Shown here: positions 9,914 to 19,638 of the stretch, one piece after another
Position numbering within the stretch: the stretch's first letter is position 1
Layout: every line of letters begins with the position of its first letter
Source: Tritrichomonas foetus
Lineage: Eukaryota > Parabasalia > Tritrichomonadida > Tritrichomonadidae
NCBI GenBank assembly: GCA_001839685.1
Contig: MLAK01000949.1
Span: 63,759-127,758 of the forward strand
Length of the DNA: 64,000 bases
Direction of reading: 5' to 3'
Translations under genes and position numbers: made by a program
The notes under the pieces: generated by a model
The model's input: the letters and a program-made list of their open reading frames with translations, nothing else
What the model was told of the DNA's origin: nothing
Databases searched by the model: none

Positions 9914-10969
9914 CTATTCGCTGATAATTTCACGTAATTCTTTATCATTTTCACTGAATGTTTTTATTTCATTTGCGCAATGATAATTTGTTGAGCAGTT
10001 GCATTTAAACAGCCTCTGTGAACTACAGTTTAAAGTTGTGATGCTTGATCTTCTGAACGTTTTGCACATATTTAATGCCACTCTACTGTTTGGTTTTGTT
10101 TTCTCAAATCTTTTTCTGTTTTGTGCCTGAAAAGAGCCAATTGACGCGAAATAAGTATGTTTGAATAGTTTGTTTTCCCTTATTTTTTTCATGGTGATTC
10201 TATCATTGGGGTTGTTGACGATCATTCGTCGAATCAGAGTCGCGACATCCTGGTCAGCCTCCTCTGGAATCGAGTAGCAGCCACACGTGATGGAGTCTCT
10301 GAGAGATTCGAAGTGTCTGGATTCCCATGGCGACCGCCCGCATATCAAATAATAGAATAATACGCCGAGCGCCCAAACATCAGCCATAAATGGATCATAC
10401 GCACTTTTTGCAAATATCTCAGGCGCAGCATACGTGACTGAGCATCTGAAATCATTCAACATGTTTCCGTTTTTGATTTCTGTGCTCAATCCAAAATCTG
10501 CGATTTTTGGTCGATCATATTCGTCGATTAGGACATTAGAGAGCTTTAAGTCTCTATGTACGATATTGTTTGAGTGGCAGTAGTCGAGGGCTGAAGCGAT
10601 GTGAGACACAAGATAATATAATCGCTTCTTAGTTAAAGGGAAACTTTTTGAAAGCTCATCGGCTAGAGTTCCTTTTGGACAATATTCGAGAATGACGAAA
10701 AGTATATTATCTTCTGCAAATGCATCATACAAACGAATCACATTTTGGTGATTCAGGCGCGAAAGGTTGTGAACTTCATGCTGATATGTCTCTAATTGAG
10801 TTTTGTTATCTTGTGTAATGTGCATCACTTTTGCCGCAAAAATATCATCATAGCGGAGATTCTTACATTTATATACAGTTGAAAAACCACCGTGTCCAAG
10901 CTCTTCAAAGAGAATATAATCTCCTATTGTATAAGGAAGGTGGAGTTTTGGCTTTTCTATTTGGCTCAT
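9914..10969 (-). CDS. Serine/threonine protein kinase, CAMK-like
   Basis: Canonical eukaryotic kinase of 351 aa. Glycine loop GHGGFSTV (25-32), ATP-anchoring Lys47 in AAK, alpha-C Glu65, catalytic HRDLKLSN (138-145), DFG (158-160), APE (182-184), then DVWALGVLFYYLICGRSPW typical of the CAMK/AMPK-like group. All catalytic residues are present, so it should be active. The 80-residue C-terminal tail is basic and cysteine-containing, with no domain I recognise. The ATG at 10969 is used; an upstream in-frame TTG is ignored. A TCATT initiator lies ~23 nt upstream. Substrate and pathway cannot be told from sequence; trichomonads have hundreds of such kinases. Confidence 0.9.
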   Translation of the reverse strand: MSQIEKPKLHLPYTIGDYILFEELGHGGFSTVYKCKNLRYDDIFAAKVMHITQDNKTQLETYQHEVHNLSRLNHQNVIRLYDAFAEDNILFVILEYCPKGTLADELSKSFPLTKKRLYYLVSHIASALDYCHSNNIVHRDLKLSNVLIDEYDRPKIADFGLSTEIKNGNMLNDFRCSVTYAAPEIFAKSAYDPFMADVWALGVLFYYLICGRSPWESRHFESLRDSITCGCYSIPEEADQDVATLIRRMIVNNPNDRITMKKIRENKLFKHTYFASIGSFQAQNRKRFEKTKPNSRVALNMCKTFRRSSITTLNCSSQRLFKCNCSTNYHCANEIKTFSENDKELREIISE

Positions 10970-10989
10970 GAGCAAAAATATTTTGATTC

Positions 10990-10994
10990 AATGA
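10990..10994 (-). promoter_or_regulatory. Initiator (Inr) TCATT of the kinase gene
   Basis: Minus-strand TCATT with predicted +1 at 10992, giving a ~23-nt 5' UTR. It fits the trichomonad TCA+1(C/T)(A/T) initiator. Confidence 0.45.
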
Positions 10995-11143
10995 ATTTAT
11001 ATTTCCATGATTTCAATATGTGTCCTCAATAAATTGAAGCATTTTAAGACATATTTAATATATTGATATAAATTTAGAAATAATTCTATTGAAAGTATAT
11101 TTCCCCGCAAATGAAATAAATCTCATAAAAAATTATGGTAACA

Positions 11144-11749
11144 AGATGTATACAAACTAACTAGCTCTAGATGTAGAAGACTATTGAGAGATCTAAATGA
11201 ATAATTGTTGATATTATTGTCATCTAAAAATTATTTAATTGTAATCCTATTAATAATATATAAATATTATAATTTAAAAATCAAGATACAGAGAAAACCA
11301 AATCCAAAAAAAAATTGGGAGAAAAAAATAAACCCCACAGAAATTTCTGAGAATTATTGAGATAAAAAGTGATTTTATAGCATTAATATCTTGATTATTT
11401 CTTATCATAAATCGTGCTTTTTATTATCATATGACCCTCCATCGAAAATTATAATGTTTTCCAAAATACAAAAATGAAGTATAAAAAAAATATTAATAAT
11501 TTTGATATAAATAAAAAAAATTTAGGCATCAATGAGAAGATTACGAATGTTTTGCCATCTAAATGGCGAGTCATCAGAAAATTCACTTGGCATTGAGTCT
11601 GGAAAAAAACATATTGGATTCCATTTTTCTTGATTTGGTCTTTCAATCGTTGTATCTGTATCCCTGCTTGAGAATGTGCTGTTGAGGACTGCCAGTCTAT
11701 TTTCTTCATATACTAAAATTTTATGACAGAAAAGATTTCAATACATTCN
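11144..11749 (-). mobile_element. TIR element copy A (3' part; rest lost in assembly gap)
   Basis: These 606 bp are the near-perfect inverted copy of 12808-13412; I see only about two substitutions (for example CAGACTCAATG versus CAGACTCGATG) and one length difference. The outer edge begins AGATGTATACAAACTAACTAG, the same terminal sequence found at both ends of copy B. The copy is cut at 11749 by the run of Ns. No target-site duplication is evident at the outer edge. The superfamily is not recognised. Confidence 0.75.
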
Positions 11750-12316
11750 NNNNNNNNNNNNNNNNNNNNNNNNNNNNNNNNNNNNNNNNNNNNNNNNNNN
11801 NNNNNNNNNNNNNNNNNNNNNNNNNNNNNNNNNNNNNNNNNNNNNNNNNNNNNNNNNNNNNNNNNNNNNNNNNNNNNNNNNNNNNNNNNNNNNNNNNNNN
11901 NNNNNNNNNNNNNNNNNNNNNNNNNNNNNNNNNNNNNNNNNNNNNNNNNNNNNNNNNNNNNNNNNNNNNNNNNNNNNNNNNNNNNNNNNNNNNNNNNNNN
12001 NNNNNNNNNNNNNNNNNNNNNNNNNNNNNNNNNNNNNNNNNNNNNNNNNNNNNNNNNNNNNNNNNNNNNNNNNNNNNNNNNNNNNNNNNNNNNNNNNNNN
12101 NNNNNNNNNNNNNNNNNNNNNNNNNNNNNNNNNNNNNNNNNNNNNNNNNNNNNNNNNNNNNNNNNNNNNNNNNNNNNNNNNNNNNNNNNNNNNNNNNNNN
12201 NNNNNNNNNNNNNNNNNNNNNNNNNNNNNNNNNNNNNNNNNNNNNNNNNNNNNNNNNNNNNNNNNNNNNNNNNNNNNNNNNNNNNNNNNNNNNNNNNNNN
12301 NNNNNNNNNNNNNNNN
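11750..12316. other. Assembly gap (567 Ns)
   Basis: A run of Ns between two inverted copies of the same element. If copy A has the length of copy B (1,096 bp), about 490 bp of it lie in this gap, leaving about 77 bp of spacer if the gap size is real. The break is most simply caused by the long inverted repeat. Confidence 0.95.
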
Positions 12317-13412
12317 AGATGTATACAAACCAAATAGTCTTAACGTACGAAATCACTAAAATGATCCTTATCATCAGTATTACTTAATACCATCAGTCAA
12401 AAATCAAAACCCAAATAGCTAAAAGAATGACGAAAATTTCCCTTATCGCAAACTTCGCAAATGGCCGAATTCAAAAATATTTCGAAAATGATTCTGAAGA
12501 AGCTATTGTTTCAGTTTTCGGGTGAACAGCTTTCAGTCAATTGTTAAATCTATTTTTTATAGTTATGAGCCATATTTATTCATAGTTTTGAAATTTTGCA
12601 ACAATTAAACCGAAAAAAGAGCGATTTTGGAGAAAGCCTAAAAAAAAATTGTGAGAAGCTTTTTTTCCAAGAATCACAAAGATTATAATACTGCTTCCCA
12701 TAATTCTATTTACACTTCTTCTATCGATTTTTAATTAAAAATCGCGAAAATTTTGATAGTTTTAACTCAGTGATGTTGAATTAATTCAATTTCCATTTGA
12801 CAAATATGAATGTATTGAAATCTTTTCTGTCATAAAATTTTAGTATATGAAGAAAATAGACTGGCAGTCCTCAACAGCACATTCTCAAGCAGGGATACAG
12901 ATACAACGATTGAAAGACCAAATCAAGAAAAATGGAATCCAATATGTTTTTTTCCAGACTCGATGCCAAGTGAATTTTCTGATGACTCGCCATTTAGATG
13001 GCAAAACATTCGTAATCTTCTCATTGATGCCTAAATTTTTTTTATTTATATCAAAATTATTAATATTTTTTTTATACTTCATTTTTGTATTTTGGAAAAC
13101 ATTATAATTTTCGATGGAGGGTCATATGATAATAAAAAGCACGATTTATGATAAGAAATAATCAAGATATTAATGCTATAAAATCACTTTTTATCTCAAT
13201 AATTCTCAGAAATTTCTGTGGGGTTTATTTTTTTCTCACAATTTTTTTTTGGATTTGGTTTTCTCTGTATCTTGATTTTTAAATTATAATATTTATATAT
13301 TATTAATAGGATTACAATTAAATAATTTTTAGATGACNATAATATCAACAATTATTCATTTAGATCTCTCAATAGTCTTCTACATCTAGAGCTAGTTAGT
13401 TTGTATACATCT
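12317..13412 (+). mobile_element. TIR element copy B, apparently full length (1,096 bp), degenerate coding
   Basis: Bounded by inverted terminal repeats: AGATGTATACAAAC at 12317 and its reverse complement ending at 13412, with similarity continuing a few bases (CAAATAG versus TAACTAG). The interior holds a 32-codon frame at 12427 (starting MTKISLIANFANG, closed by TGA) and a second open stretch, roughly 12819-13031, ending PFRWQNIRNLLIDA, in a different frame. These look like the start and end of one decayed protein. A different 86-codon frame at 12847-13107 also exists but has a low-complexity hydrophobic tail and is probably chance. Single ambiguous base at 13338. Non-autonomous or dead; family unknown. 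Confidence 0.65.
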
Positions 13413-13858
13413 ATATGATAATAGTATAAATTTAATTCAATTTCAAAAATTATTGTGATTTGTTGTGATTTTATTGTCATAAATTTTTCTTTCTTATCTT
13501 CCTTATATCCCAGTATATATTCAATATTTTTACTCATTTTCCAATTATTTACCAATAGTGATGATTGAACTACACATGAGAAAATTTTCAAAAAAATTGA
13601 GAAAATTAAATTTTTTCGTGAATGAAATTTTTCGTGATTAATTTAAGATTCGATTAGAATTGATTGAAATATATGAGACAAAATGTTATTTTGATATAGA
13701 AACTCGCTGTAGTTGTCTTCCTCAAAAAAATCTTCCAGGATCTCGATCATTATGCCAGAAATTAATTTGTGCGTAGTTGTTAATCTTTTTAAATGCTTTT
13801 CCAAGTTTCATTTCGACAAGAAAAAGTTTCATCTGGAAATTGTCTAATTTATGCTACA
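13413..13858. other. Intergenic, AT-rich
   Basis: No gene supported. One GAAAAAGTT motif at 13820-13828. The small open frames here look like chance. Confidence 0.5.
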
Positions 13859-13866
13859 TCACTAGC

Positions 13867-14166
13867 GGCAGGATTTTTTTTCCTATGAGTTTTGTTTTTT
13901 GACACTAAANATGGGTAAATGTGATGTGACTTTGCGGGCCCCTTCGACTCATTCGNCCATTGGAAGAGGTGCTGCCACNTGACCACAGCTTCGGATCGCT
14001 TCGCTCCCTCCGCTGTGTTCACGTGGCGCACCTCCTCCAAGTCGAAGTGACCCAAAGAACCAGCAAAGTTCACATCACATTTACCCATTAGNTTTTTTCN
14101 ACTTTTGACCTTTATTTGACCTTTCACTTCACATTTACAAAACTCATAGGAAAATAAATCTCTGCC
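13867..14166. mobile_element. 300-bp palindromic MITE / foldback element with 8-bp TSD
   Basis: Flanked by perfect direct repeats TCACTAGC (13859-13866 and 14167-14174), an 8-bp target-site duplication. Ends are inverted: both begin GGCAG and share TTTTCCTATGAGTTTTG. Inverted similarity continues inward (ATGGGTAAATGTGATGTGA near the left end, its complement near the right) through a GC-rich core, so the whole element can fold into one imperfect hairpin. Its base composition is far richer in GC than the flanks. Five ambiguous bases (13910, 13956, 13979, 14092, 14100) suggest a multicopy family. An 8-bp TSD fits hAT or Merlin among known superfamilies; the GG terminus leans to Merlin, undecided. 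No coding capacity. Confidence 0.8.
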
Positions 14167-14174
14167 TCACTAGC

Positions 14175-14481
14175 TATTTTTTATGGTCAAATTCTGAGGT
14201 CAATAGAAAAATAAAAAATCGAAACAAAAAGGAGATATCTTGATTTTCTCTTCAGGGAATTCGTTTGCATTTGTGAATATAGTTCTAATATTTTAGCATA
14301 AAAATAATATACAATATTAGTCATTTCATTTGAGAATTGAAATATTATTCTTTTCGAAACCCAGTAACGATAGTCAATACTTTATATTCGGTTTTTAATG
14401 TATCTTAAAAACATCCCATTAAAATCAAAAAGGAATAATCAAAATAAAACCAAATAATAATTTTATAAAATACATAACAGT
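14175..14481. other. Intergenic, 3' flank of coiled-coil gene
   Basis: AT-rich; nothing recognised. Confidence 0.5.
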
Positions 14482-17400
14482 TTATTTTTGATATGATGAA
14501 TAGAAAAGTTTAGATATCGCTTCCTCTAAATTTTCATTTGGCTTAATTCCCAGAAGAGTCTTCAGAGATTTTTCTTGATTAGATAATCTATTCAGTTCGG
14601 AGGAAACATTATCGAGTAAATTTTTCAAACTCACTTCATCTAACTGTGATCGAACATCACAATAAATTTTGAATGCATTTGCAACATCAGAATAAATTTG
14701 TCTTTTTTCGTTATCAAACTTGGCTAATTCGAATTCAATTTTATTTTGGCTTTGAACATCAACAGAAAGTTGTATTGCTTTTAACTTTGTTTCAGCAAGT
14801 TGTTTCTCTCTTACAATTTCTTGCTTGAGCGCTTCAATTTGACCAAGAAGATGTTTTTTCTCTGAATTCAATTGGTTATTGGCTGATGTGATTTCCCGAT
14901 TTTTCATATCACTTTCGGTGAGTGCTTCTGTGGCTTTATCAAGAAGTTGTCTTAATGACGCATTTTTATTTTTATATTGCTCAATTGTTGCTTGTAATTG
15001 AGATTGTAATGCATCTTTTTCTTTAGTAGATTTTTCATTTGCTAGTTGTTGACTTTCCGAAAAACTTGATGACATTTCTTCCATTTTTCTTTGTTGAAGT
15101 TCACAATTTTTCTTTAACATTTTTGCAGTTTTTTTCCATTTATCTAGTGATTCTTGATTCTTTTTAATCTGCTGACTTAAACTATTAATACTATCATTTT
15201 TTAATTGGAGATCAATCAATAATTCTTCATTTTCAGTTTGAAGTTTTTGAGTAATTTCTTCAATCTGAGAAGTACTATCACTTTTTAGTCTTCGAATCAT
15301 TATTTCGGTTGTATCTTTATAATCATTGAAATCAGAAACAAGTTGTTGATATTTAATTTTACTTTCACTATTTTCCCTTTCAATTTGTTCTCTTTCTTTC
15401 TGGAATTGTTCTGATTGTTTTATTTGTTGCTCAATTAAGTCATCAAGTTCTGATTGTTTTTCAAATGATTCATTTTGGGTGGAATCAATAATTTCACATA
15501 GTTGTTTATTTTTCATTCTAAGTTGTCTAATTTTAAAATCTGCTCTTTCAAGCATCTCGAAAACCCGATCTAGTTTTTTAAGTGTATCTGATATAGAGTT
15601 TGATTCAAGTTTTTCAAAAATTGTTAGAATAGCATTATCCTTTTTATCAATATCGGCATTTAATTTAAGATTTTCCTTTTTAATTGAATTAAATTGCATC
15701 GAGTATTTTTGTATATCTGAATCCAATTCGTTCTTTAATTCTTCAAATTTTGCATCATTGATAGAATCAAATTTAACATCTTTATTTTCACAAAATAGTT
15801 GATAAAATGATTCAAAACATTTCTGAAGTAACTTTTGATAGTTATCTCTTTCTGAAATAATATTTCTATTATTTTCTTCACACTTTATAATCAAAGATTT
15901 ATAATACTGAGCCACTTTTGTTAAAATTTCATTGATTCTAAGACCAATTGGCATATTTTCTTGATTTACTATTTCTAAAATAATTTTAATTAAATCTTTT
16001 GATAGTTCTGAACTTGTCCATGCAGTTAAAGGAATTATTGGCTCTTCAGATTCAAAATGAATTCCACTCAAATTATTTTTCGGATTTGCCAAATTTGATT
16101 GTTTAATCGAAAGAGATTGTATTTGTTTTGATAAATCAGATTTTTCAGTGTATAAGGCATTAATAATGCTTTCACATTTTTGAATCATTTGATTTTGTTT
16201 TTGAATCAATAATAAGATTGTTTCTCTTTCTTTATAATATGAAGCGATCTCTCGTTTTTGATTTTCTAAAAGTGACTGGATAACAACTCTTTCAGAACTG
16301 AAACCTTCAATTTGTGACATTAATTCATCAATTTTTGTATTCTTTTTATTCAATTCAAATTGGTCAGCTTTTGTGTTTGAATCATTATAAGTTATTTGCA
16401 TTTCAAGTTTATCTTTGTCAACAATCAATGTATTAACTTGACTTTTTAATTCTTGATTTTCAACATTCAATTCGGAGGCTCTTGATTCAGAATCTTGAAG
16501 TTTTTTGTTGATGAGTTTTCTCTCTTTTTCACTAAGTTCAAATTGTTTAATTAAATAAGAAGTCTTCTTTTTCAATTCAGTATACATTTTTGCGGCTTCT
16601 GTGGTTTTATTGGTTTCTGTTTCAAGCTTTGTTTGTAATTCTTTAATATTATCTTTAAGTCTGCTAATTTGAAGATTTAAAGCAATCTCTTTTTGTGCAT
16701 TTTTATTATTTTTTTCATTTTGTTCGATTTTTTCATTTTCGATTTGTGCTTTAACTTTTTGAGTAAGAAGATCGATTTGCTGATTGGATGTTTGAAGCTT
16801 ATTATTTAAGATTTCTATTTCATTATCTTTTTCTTTATTAGATTTTTCTAAGATTTTTTGATTACTTTGAATTTCGTCTTGAAGTTTAGAAATAATTGAA
16901 TTCATTTCATTTGCTTCTTCTCTTTGCGATTGTATTTGTTGATTATATCGATGTGAAAGTTCTTTTAATCCATTTTTAAGCTGTTTATTTTGCTTCCTCT
17001 GAGTCTTAGTTTTAACTTTCAAGTTATTTATATGTTCTTTCAATTCTTCAATATTTTGATGTTCGATTGCATTGAAAGAAGACACATTTGAGCTTTCACT
17101 GATTGAAGAAGTTGATTCTTGAAGAATTTCAAAGTTTTGTAAGAAGTCAATAAGAGACTGTGATGAATGGAATTCTCTATTATATTTTAAATGAGCAGCC
17201 TTTAAAATTTGTGATAATTCTGATTTATTTGATTCATTTTCAACTCTTAATTGTTCAATAGTTTTTGTCGATTCAGAAATGGCAGAATTAAGTTGATAGA
17301 TTTCTTCAGAACTTTTCAATTTTTCTTGCTCGTAAAGTAATTTGAATTTCGAATCAAATTTCGGCGGGCATTTTTTCTGGTTGATTAATTTTGAATTTAA

Positions 17401-17724
17401 ATCTTCATTTAACTGAAGGCTTATTTGAAGTCTTCTTTCAATTTCGTCTTTTTCGGATTTTAACTTTGAGTTTTCTTTTGTTAAATTTGATACACTTTGA
17501 TGCAAATGATCAATCTGTTGAACGTATGTCATTGCTTCATCGTATTGTGTTTGGAGTGCGTTAAATTCGTATTTCATTCGTTCAATAACTTGAATAGAAT
17601 CTTGGGTATCGATTTTGTTAGTATTTTGATCGTTTCTATCATTCGTTTTGCTATTTGAATTGTTCACTTGTGATGAAGAATCTATTGTCCTTTCACTTCG
17701 ACTTTGGGAAAAGGAAAAAGACAT
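14482..17724 (-). CDS. Large coiled-coil protein
   Basis: Predicted 1,080-aa protein. After a ~45-residue Ser/Asn-rich head (MSFSFSQSRSERTIDSS...), almost the entire chain is heptad-like, rich in Glu, Lys, Gln, Asn and Leu. It is broken by a short non-coiled stretch around residue 550-600 that includes a proline-containing IPLTAWTSSELSKDL segment. No catalytic domain, membrane segment or zinc finger is visible. Such trichomonad proteins are often automatically labelled 'viral A-type inclusion protein' or 'SMC-like' only because of coiled-coil bias. A structural or tethering role (cytoskeleton, basal body, Golgi) is plausible but unproven. The ATG at 17724 is chosen; four TTG-extended codons upstream are ignored. 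A GAAAAAGTT motif lies ~75 bp upstream. Confidence 0.8.
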   Translation of the reverse strand: MSFSFSQSRSERTIDSSSQVNNSNSKTNDRNDQNTNKIDTQDSIQVIERMKYEFNALQTQYDEAMTYVQQIDHLHQSVSNLTKENSKLKSEKDEIERRLQISLQLNEDLNSKLINQKKCPPKFDSKFKLLYEQEKLKSSEEIYQLNSAISESTKTIEQLRVENESNKSELSQILKAAHLKYNREFHSSQSLIDFLQNFEILQESTSSISESSNVSSFNAIEHQNIEELKEHINNLKVKTKTQRKQNKQLKNGLKELSHRYNQQIQSQREEANEMNSIISKLQDEIQSNQKILEKSNKEKDNEIEILNNKLQTSNQQIDLLTQKVKAQIENEKIEQNEKNNKNAQKEIALNLQISRLKDNIKELQTKLETETNKTTEAAKMYTELKKKTSYLIKQFELSEKERKLINKKLQDSESRASELNVENQELKSQVNTLIVDKDKLEMQITYNDSNTKADQFELNKKNTKIDELMSQIEGFSSERVVIQSLLENQKREIASYYKERETILLLIQKQNQMIQKCESIINALYTEKSDLSKQIQSLSIKQSNLANPKNNLSGIHFESEEPIIPLTAWTSSELSKDLIKIILEIVNQENMPIGLRINEILTKVAQYYKSLIIKCEENNRNIISERDNYQKLLQKCFESFYQLFCENKDVKFDSINDAKFEELKNELDSDIQKYSMQFNSIKKENLKLNADIDKKDNAILTIFEKLESNSISDTLKKLDRVFEMLERADFKIRQLRMKNKQLCEIIDSTQNESFEKQSELDDLIEQQIKQSEQFQKEREQIERENSESKIKYQQLVSDFNDYKDTTEIMIRRLKSDSTSQIEEITQKLQTENEELLIDLQLKNDSINSLSQQIKKNQESLDKWKKTAKMLKKNCELQQRKMEEMSSSFSESQQLANEKSTKEKDALQSQLQATIEQYKNKNASLRQLLDKATEALTESDMKNREITSANNQLNSEKKHLLGQIEALKQEIVREKQLAETKLKAIQLSVDVQSQNKIEFELAKFDNEKRQIYSDVANAFKIYCDVRSQLDEVSLKNLLDNVSSELNRLSNQEKSLKTLLGIKPNENLEEAISKLFYSSYQK

Positions 17725-17942
17725 CAAATTCTCCAATTAACGCATTATTTTGACGATCAAAATGCATACAAATTAATGCAGTTTGTGTTTTTTAATATAA
17801 CTTTTTCTAAATCTAAATGGCTTTACAATGACGATTAGAATTGATTCAAAAAGATTTTGATTTGATGAAATGATATTTTAATGAAAGAGAAGGTCAAATT
17901 ACGTTTTTATTTATAAAAATCTTAAGATCATGGAATATGTTT

Positions 17943-19388
17943 TTAGCGTTCTCCACCATAAGGGAAGTATTTTGAAAGCGAATTGGCTGATGTAAGTGGT
18001 CCAAGGCACTTCTGGATCTCTTCTTGGGTTGTGCTAATTAATATACAATAATAGAATTTTCCATTATCAGCAGCACGACTTGTCATTCTTTCCAAGTATC
18101 TCCAACGGCCTTCACCAGTAGTCTTTATCCAGTTAACGGCTTCTGTAATTGTTTCTGTCGTGATTTTGTCAACATTATATGCATCCCGGAAGCTATATTC
18201 GAGTTGCCATTCAAGTGATGTATTTGGATTCATCATCAAATCAGCATAATATTGTTGGAAATCATACAATTGGCCCTTGTTGACTTGATAAACGCGGAAT
18301 GATGGATTATTGCTATGTTGAGGTGAAATAGATGGGGCTGAGAGTGAATATCCCTTTGAAACGCCATTTGGAGAATAAAGTGGAATCATTAAATCATAAT
18401 GCGAGTGCCCAGCAATTGTGAAGGAAATATCATAATCTTTGACTATTTTATCGAATTCGATCATGTAAGGCTCGAGCCATCCTTGGTTAAGTTTAGTATT
18501 GTTTCCAGATGAGTATGTGCATCCAGGTGGAATATGAATTGATGCACCGATTGAATAACCATTTTTCTGTGCTTCTTCACATGTATTTCTGATCCACTTA
18601 AATTGACCATAAGGATCATCTTTGAAGTCACCATCTTCGTAGTTTCGATAGGTATTATAAATAACAGTATTTAAGACAAGAATTCTTAATTTTGCTTCTG
18701 GAAAATCATGATAATAATAGCCTCCTTTCTTAAAGCTAGCTAATTGATCGTCATTCATAAATGGCTTTAATACTTGTGAAACAGATTCAAAATTTTCAAC
18801 ATCGTTTGACCCGTCGGCGTTTCCATAATTTGGAACATAGTCATTGTTTCCTAATGAGAACAAAACAGGAATGTTTGGATAAAGTGAACTGATTTTGGAG
18901 ATGGTCCAATTGATTAATTCTCGATTGTGATCAATGTCTAAATCAAGTTTGTGAGCAGGAACATCACCACCATAAAGTATGAATTTTGGATTTTTAGAAA
19001 CTTTTGGAATTTCTTCTAACATTGACAAAAATGTTTCATTTGGTGTATCGCATCCATACTGGCCAAATTTGTGTTCTACTTCGCCTTCCACCGGAGTTCT
19101 GCAACTAGTGACTGATGTTGGATGACTGTTTGGCGCGTATTTGGGATCAATGTGAATATCATTAATATATACGAATTCCAACATTTTGTCTTCTTTTGGG
19201 ACGTAGAAAAAATACCAACAAACAAGAGTTGTCATTGCAAAACAAAGAATGAAAATAGCTGCGAGTAATGAATTGAAGATAATTTTTTTCTTTTTATCAA
19301 CTTTTTCTTCATCGATGAATTGATCATTAATTGTGTTGTTTTCTGATGGGTCGCTCAATAATGGTCGAGATGGGATTTCTTGAGTCAT
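17943..19388 (-). CDS. Membrane-anchored calcineurin-type phosphodiesterase, acid sphingomyelinase / endopolyphosphatase (PPN1)-like
   Basis: Type II membrane protein of 481 aa: acidic cytosolic N-terminus (1-36), basic KKKK stop, one transmembrane helix (~37-62), then a luminal or extracellular metallophosphoesterase. Metal-site motifs: NDIHIDPKY (76-84), YGGD (139-142), LGNND (179-183), SIHIPPG and AGHSHYDLM. The layout follows the ASM/SMPDL3/PPN1 clade. GNND in place of GNHD/GNHE, together with the single N-terminal membrane anchor, resembles vacuolar endopolyphosphatases more than sphingomyelinases. Conserved cysteines (TSCRTP, YGCDTP) fit a secreted fold. The substrate (sphingomyelin, nucleotide or polyphosphate) is undecided. 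The ATG at 19388 is used. Divergent from RPS4, sharing a 250-bp promoter region. Confidence 0.8.
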   Translation of the reverse strand: MTQEIPSRPLLSDPSENNTINDQFIDEEKVDKKKKIIFNSLLAAIFILCFAMTTLVCWYFFYVPKEDKMLEFVYINDIHIDPKYAPNSHPTSVTSCRTPVEGEVEHKFGQYGCDTPNETFLSMLEEIPKVSKNPKFILYGGDVPAHKLDLDIDHNRELINWTISKISSLYPNIPVLFSLGNNDYVPNYGNADGSNDVENFESVSQVLKPFMNDDQLASFKKGGYYYHDFPEAKLRILVLNTVIYNTYRNYEDGDFKDDPYGQFKWIRNTCEEAQKNGYSIGASIHIPPGCTYSSGNNTKLNQGWLEPYMIEFDKIVKDYDISFTIAGHSHYDLMIPLYSPNGVSKGYSLSAPSISPQHSNNPSFRVYQVNKGQLYDFQQYYADLMMNPNTSLEWQLEYSFRDAYNVDKITTETITEAVNWIKTTGEGRWRYLERMTSRAADNGKFYYCILISTTQEEIQKCLGPLTSANSLSKYFPYGGER

Positions 19389-19632
19389 TTCCAGATAAAT
19401 TCGGAATCGAATCCTCTGGACCGAAAAGGTGAAATAAAGGTGAAAATTATGTAAAATTCTCAATTTGTTTTTATATGCTTATTTGGTCATTGAATCATTT
19501 TTATGACCATTTAAATCATGAAAAAATAATCTATTCGACTAGATATATTTAGAAAAAAGTTGTTCATTGGATTGTAATTGACCACGTTCATAAACGGTCA
19601 CCATGATTGAAAGCGGTTTTGGTTGACCTTTT

Positions 19633-19637
19633 TCACT
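19633..19637 (+). promoter_or_regulatory. Initiator (Inr) TCACT of RPS4
   Basis: TTTTTCACTC runs directly into the ATG at 19639. With +1 at the A (19635) the 5' UTR is only 4 nt, typical of highly expressed trichomonad ribosomal protein genes. An AAAAAGTT motif lies upstream at 19554-19561. Confidence 0.75.
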
Positions 19638-19638
19638 C

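Noticed and set aside
11713..12374. Long open frames across the Ns
   Set aside because: They consist of unknown bases.
12847..13107. 86-codon frame, repeated in inverted form at 11449-11709
   Set aside because: Identical only because it lies in the duplicated element. Its second half is a poly-Phe/Leu tail from T-rich DNA, and another frame of the same stretch looks more protein-like.
13849..14127. 92-codon minus-strand frame
   Set aside because: Runs through the palindromic MITE and its ambiguous bases; explained by the element.
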